Source: Desulfobacterales bacterium (GTDB taxonomy: Bacteria; Desulfobacterota; DSM-4660; Desulfatiglandales; Desulfatiglandaceae). From it: 15,733 nucleotides of DNA. Shown here in pieces: positions 14,140-15,733 of this stretch. The position numbers and the translations under genes were made by a program. The stretch is from positions 1 to 15,733 of the forward strand of contig JAIOSR010000130.1 of the NCBI GenBank assembly GCA_021107495.1. Reading direction: 5' to 3'. Each line of letters begins with the position of its first letter. The stretch's first letter is position 1. The notes below the pieces were generated by a model. That model was given only the letters and a program-made list of their open reading frames with translations, was not told the origin of the DNA and did no database searches.

Positions 14140-15585
14140 CTATTTACTGCCTTCCCTGTAGTACATTTTGGCCTTTCTCAGATAATCCCGGTAATATCTC
14201 AATACCCTGTTCCGAAAGCCAACGGTCTCAGTAAACGGCGGGACACCTTTATACTGTTTAACCCTATGCGGTCCCGCATTATAGGAGGCTAATGCCAGGC
14301 TGATATCTCCCTTTTGCATGTTCATCATTCTGGAAAAATATTTAAAGCCATGTTCGATTGCCTTGCGGGGGTCAAGACGATCGTCTGCATCCTTTTTCAA
14401 AAGTTCCCTTTTATACCGGGCGAACAGTTTCGTCCGCCTGGCCTTGCAATCCAGGGATTCCTGCATAGCTTTTCTTGCCCGCCTTGCATGACCGGCCACA
14501 TTTTTCCCGGTTATTTCCCTTATAATAGCCTTTGCCCTGCGCCTCAGCATACGCTCGCGAGCCATAATCTCACCGGCTTCCCGGAAATATGGCGGAATAA
14601 AAATATTTTTCATACCCAGGTTCTCTGCAGTCATTGGCATAATCTGAGTCAGCCCGGCAGCCCCTACACGGGATACGTCACGGGGATTAAAATTTGACTC
14701 CTGTCGCATCAGGGCCACAAACAATAAAGGATCCACAGGATATCTATCCCCTTTGTGTTTTTTGAGCACAGGCTCTAAAAACGCAATATAGCGAGAAACG
14801 GATCCTTCCAGGGCAGATTTCCATCTTAAATCCGGGTTAGATCCCTCGTTTTTGGCTCTTCGATCAAGATCATACCGGTTCATGGCCGTCACGGGCGCCT
14901 TTTTTATAAATTCGTTAAATACGTGATTGACAAACTTCACATTCTCAGAGTTTAAAGGCCTCGAGCCATGGTCTAGGCCCTGGCATCTATTGTAAAAATA
15001 TCCGAGTGCATCCCTCAGATTATAAGAAGTCTTACTAAAACTTTCCTTAATCAACCCATCCAACAGGTCGGAACAAAGACGTTCATCCAGCCTTTCATCA
15101 GTCTTGGGCATTGATTTCGATCGGACCTTCATCATACGTTCACGGGCGAAACGAAGGGTGTCGTTGTATTCAAGGGCCTTTCTACCGATCCTTTTCACAT
15201 GCTCTCCTTGAACTTTTTCCTTTCCCCTGGTAGTCATGGCACTGTATACTTCTTTTAGAAGCTGATCCGCTTTTTTGAAAGATGCCTTCGCTTCAAGATA
15301 ATTTTGATCTAAGGGCACCTTAAGACCGAACGACCGGCCCACCTCCGGATTGATCCTCAAAATTCCTTCTTCACCACGATAGGACCCATCTGATAGGCTT
15401 TTCTTAAGATTCTCAAGATTATACTCGATAATTTTTTTTCTAAATAAAGGATGATCGGCACGGGCGGCAGAAGTTAAGGATAGAAAGCATGCTGTTTCAA
15501 AAAGAACCGACAGGAAAACAAAGATGACAAGAAAGACTGGCCTCTTGGAATTCTTTGCCTGGGAATAAAAAATTTTTTCAGTCAT
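14140..15585 (-). CDS. Lytic transglycosylase, SLT family, with basic insertion
   Basis: This 481-residue enzyme should cleave peptidoglycan glycan strands in the periplasm. The N-terminus has a basic stretch, a hydrophobic core (PVFLVIFVFLSVLF) and an ARA-D site near residue 43, as in a cleaved signal peptide. A helical region of about 240 residues precedes the SLT domain. There the catalytic Glu lies in ALMRQESNFNP (E296), followed by GAAGLTQIMPMTAENLG, ALASYNAGPHRV and the final TETVGFRNRVLRYY. Between the second and third motifs an extra stretch of about 65 residues, very rich in Arg and Lys, interrupts the usual layout. A TTG at 15636 would add 17 residues, but a TATAAT box (15622-15617) falls inside that extension, so the ATG at 15585 is preferred. 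Confidence 0.93.
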   Translation of the reverse strand: MTEKIFYSQAKNSKRPVFLVIFVFLSVLFETACFLSLTSAARADHPLFRKKIIEYNLENLKKSLSDGSYRGEEGILRINPEVGRSFGLKVPLDQNYLEAKASFKKADQLLKEVYSAMTTRGKEKVQGEHVKRIGRKALEYNDTLRFARERMMKVRSKSMPKTDERLDERLCSDLLDGLIKESFSKTSYNLRDALGYFYNRCQGLDHGSRPLNSENVKFVNHVFNEFIKKAPVTAMNRYDLDRRAKNEGSNPDLRWKSALEGSVSRYIAFLEPVLKKHKGDRYPVDPLLFVALMRQESNFNPRDVSRVGAAGLTQIMPMTAENLGMKNIFIPPYFREAGEIMARERMLRRRAKAIIREITGKNVAGHARRARKAMQESLDCKARRTKLFARYKRELLKKDADDRLDPRKAIEHGFKYFSRMMNMQKGDISLALASYNAGPHRVKQYKGVPPFTETVGFRNRVLRYYRDYLRKAKMYYREGSK

Positions 15586-15616
15586 TTTATTCACTGCCCA
15601 CGCATTTCCAAATAGA

Positions 15617-15645
15617 ATTATACTACTCAATATCAAGGAGCTCTA
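15617..15645 (-). promoter_or_regulatory. Candidate promoter for the lytic transglycosylase gene
   Basis: On the minus strand a perfect TATAAT (15622-15617) lies 17 nt after TAGAGC (15645-15640; 3 of 6 matches to TTGACA). The start of transcription would fall near 15610, about 25 nt before the ATG at 15585. Confidence 0.35.
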
Positions 15646-15661
15646 AATGAACGGCCCCGCA

Positions 15662-15713
15662 GCAGGTTTCAGGGAATTTAATTCAATAAATCAGCAAAAT
15701 CCGTGAAACCTGC
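15662..15713. repeat. Perfect 10-bp inverted repeat
   Basis: GCAGGTTTCA (15662-15671) and TGAAACCTGC (15704-15713) are perfect complements around a 32-nt AT-rich spacer, upstream of the lytic transglycosylase promoter candidate. It could be an operator, a terminator stem for a gene beyond the window, or a repeat. There is no T-run directly after either arm. Confidence 0.5.
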
Positions 15714-15733
15714 CTGATCTTCGGATTAAAAAA

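Noticed and set aside
15586..15636. TTG start for the lytic transglycosylase
   Set aside because: It lacks a ribosome binding site, and a TATAAT box lies within the extension; the downstream ATG gives a typical signal peptide.

Overview
The window carries a run of housekeeping genes whose protein sequences and gene order look like a mesophilic deltaproteobacterium (Desulfobacterota, perhaps Desulfobacterales-like). That placement is inferred from the flavour of the proteins (QueA, ArgRS, SPOR protein, short ArgA-type acetyltransferase, TatB-like subunit). No rRNA or other marker gene is present to confirm it. I see no tRNA, rRNA, CRISPR array, transposase or prophage gene.

Layout, left to right. 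(1) Minus strand, 72-1368: queA (queuosine biosynthesis) preceded by a small DUF2065-type membrane protein. (2) 1369-1705: divergent intergenic region. (3) Plus strand, 1736-5734: a tight operon of alanine racemase (alr), arginyl-tRNA synthetase (argS), a membrane-anchored SPOR-domain protein and an ArgA-like acetyltransferase. It combines peptidoglycan precursor supply, septal peptidoglycan binding and arginine metabolism. (4) Plus strand, 6066-7245: tatB-like and tatC, overlapping by 8 nt, forming a Tat export core. (5) Minus strand, 12317-7571: grpE, dnaK and a large lipoprotein with an LpoA-like or ABC-substrate-binding fold. (6) Minus strand, 15585-12543: a lytic transglycosylase, purC and a stand-alone receiver protein with a large internal insertion.

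The most unusual part is non-coding. tatBC is bracketed by two direct copies (offset 1517 nt) of a composite element. Each copy starts at or just after a stop codon. It contains a short hairpin whose arms differ between copies but stay paired, then an AGA-capped terminator-like hairpin, then the left arm of an AT-rich imperfect palindrome. In the right-hand copy the centre of that palindrome is replaced by a second inverted repeat made of 7-nt units. A third pair of hairpins with the same architecture lies directly upstream of the tatB ribosome binding site.

The other main points are the receiver protein, which keeps canonical D55/T151/K173 spacing around an insertion of about 65 residues; the lytic transglycosylase, with a very basic insertion between its active-site motifs; and alanine racemase, with Asn where the usual active-site Asp is expected. 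No complete new defence or mobile system is evident.
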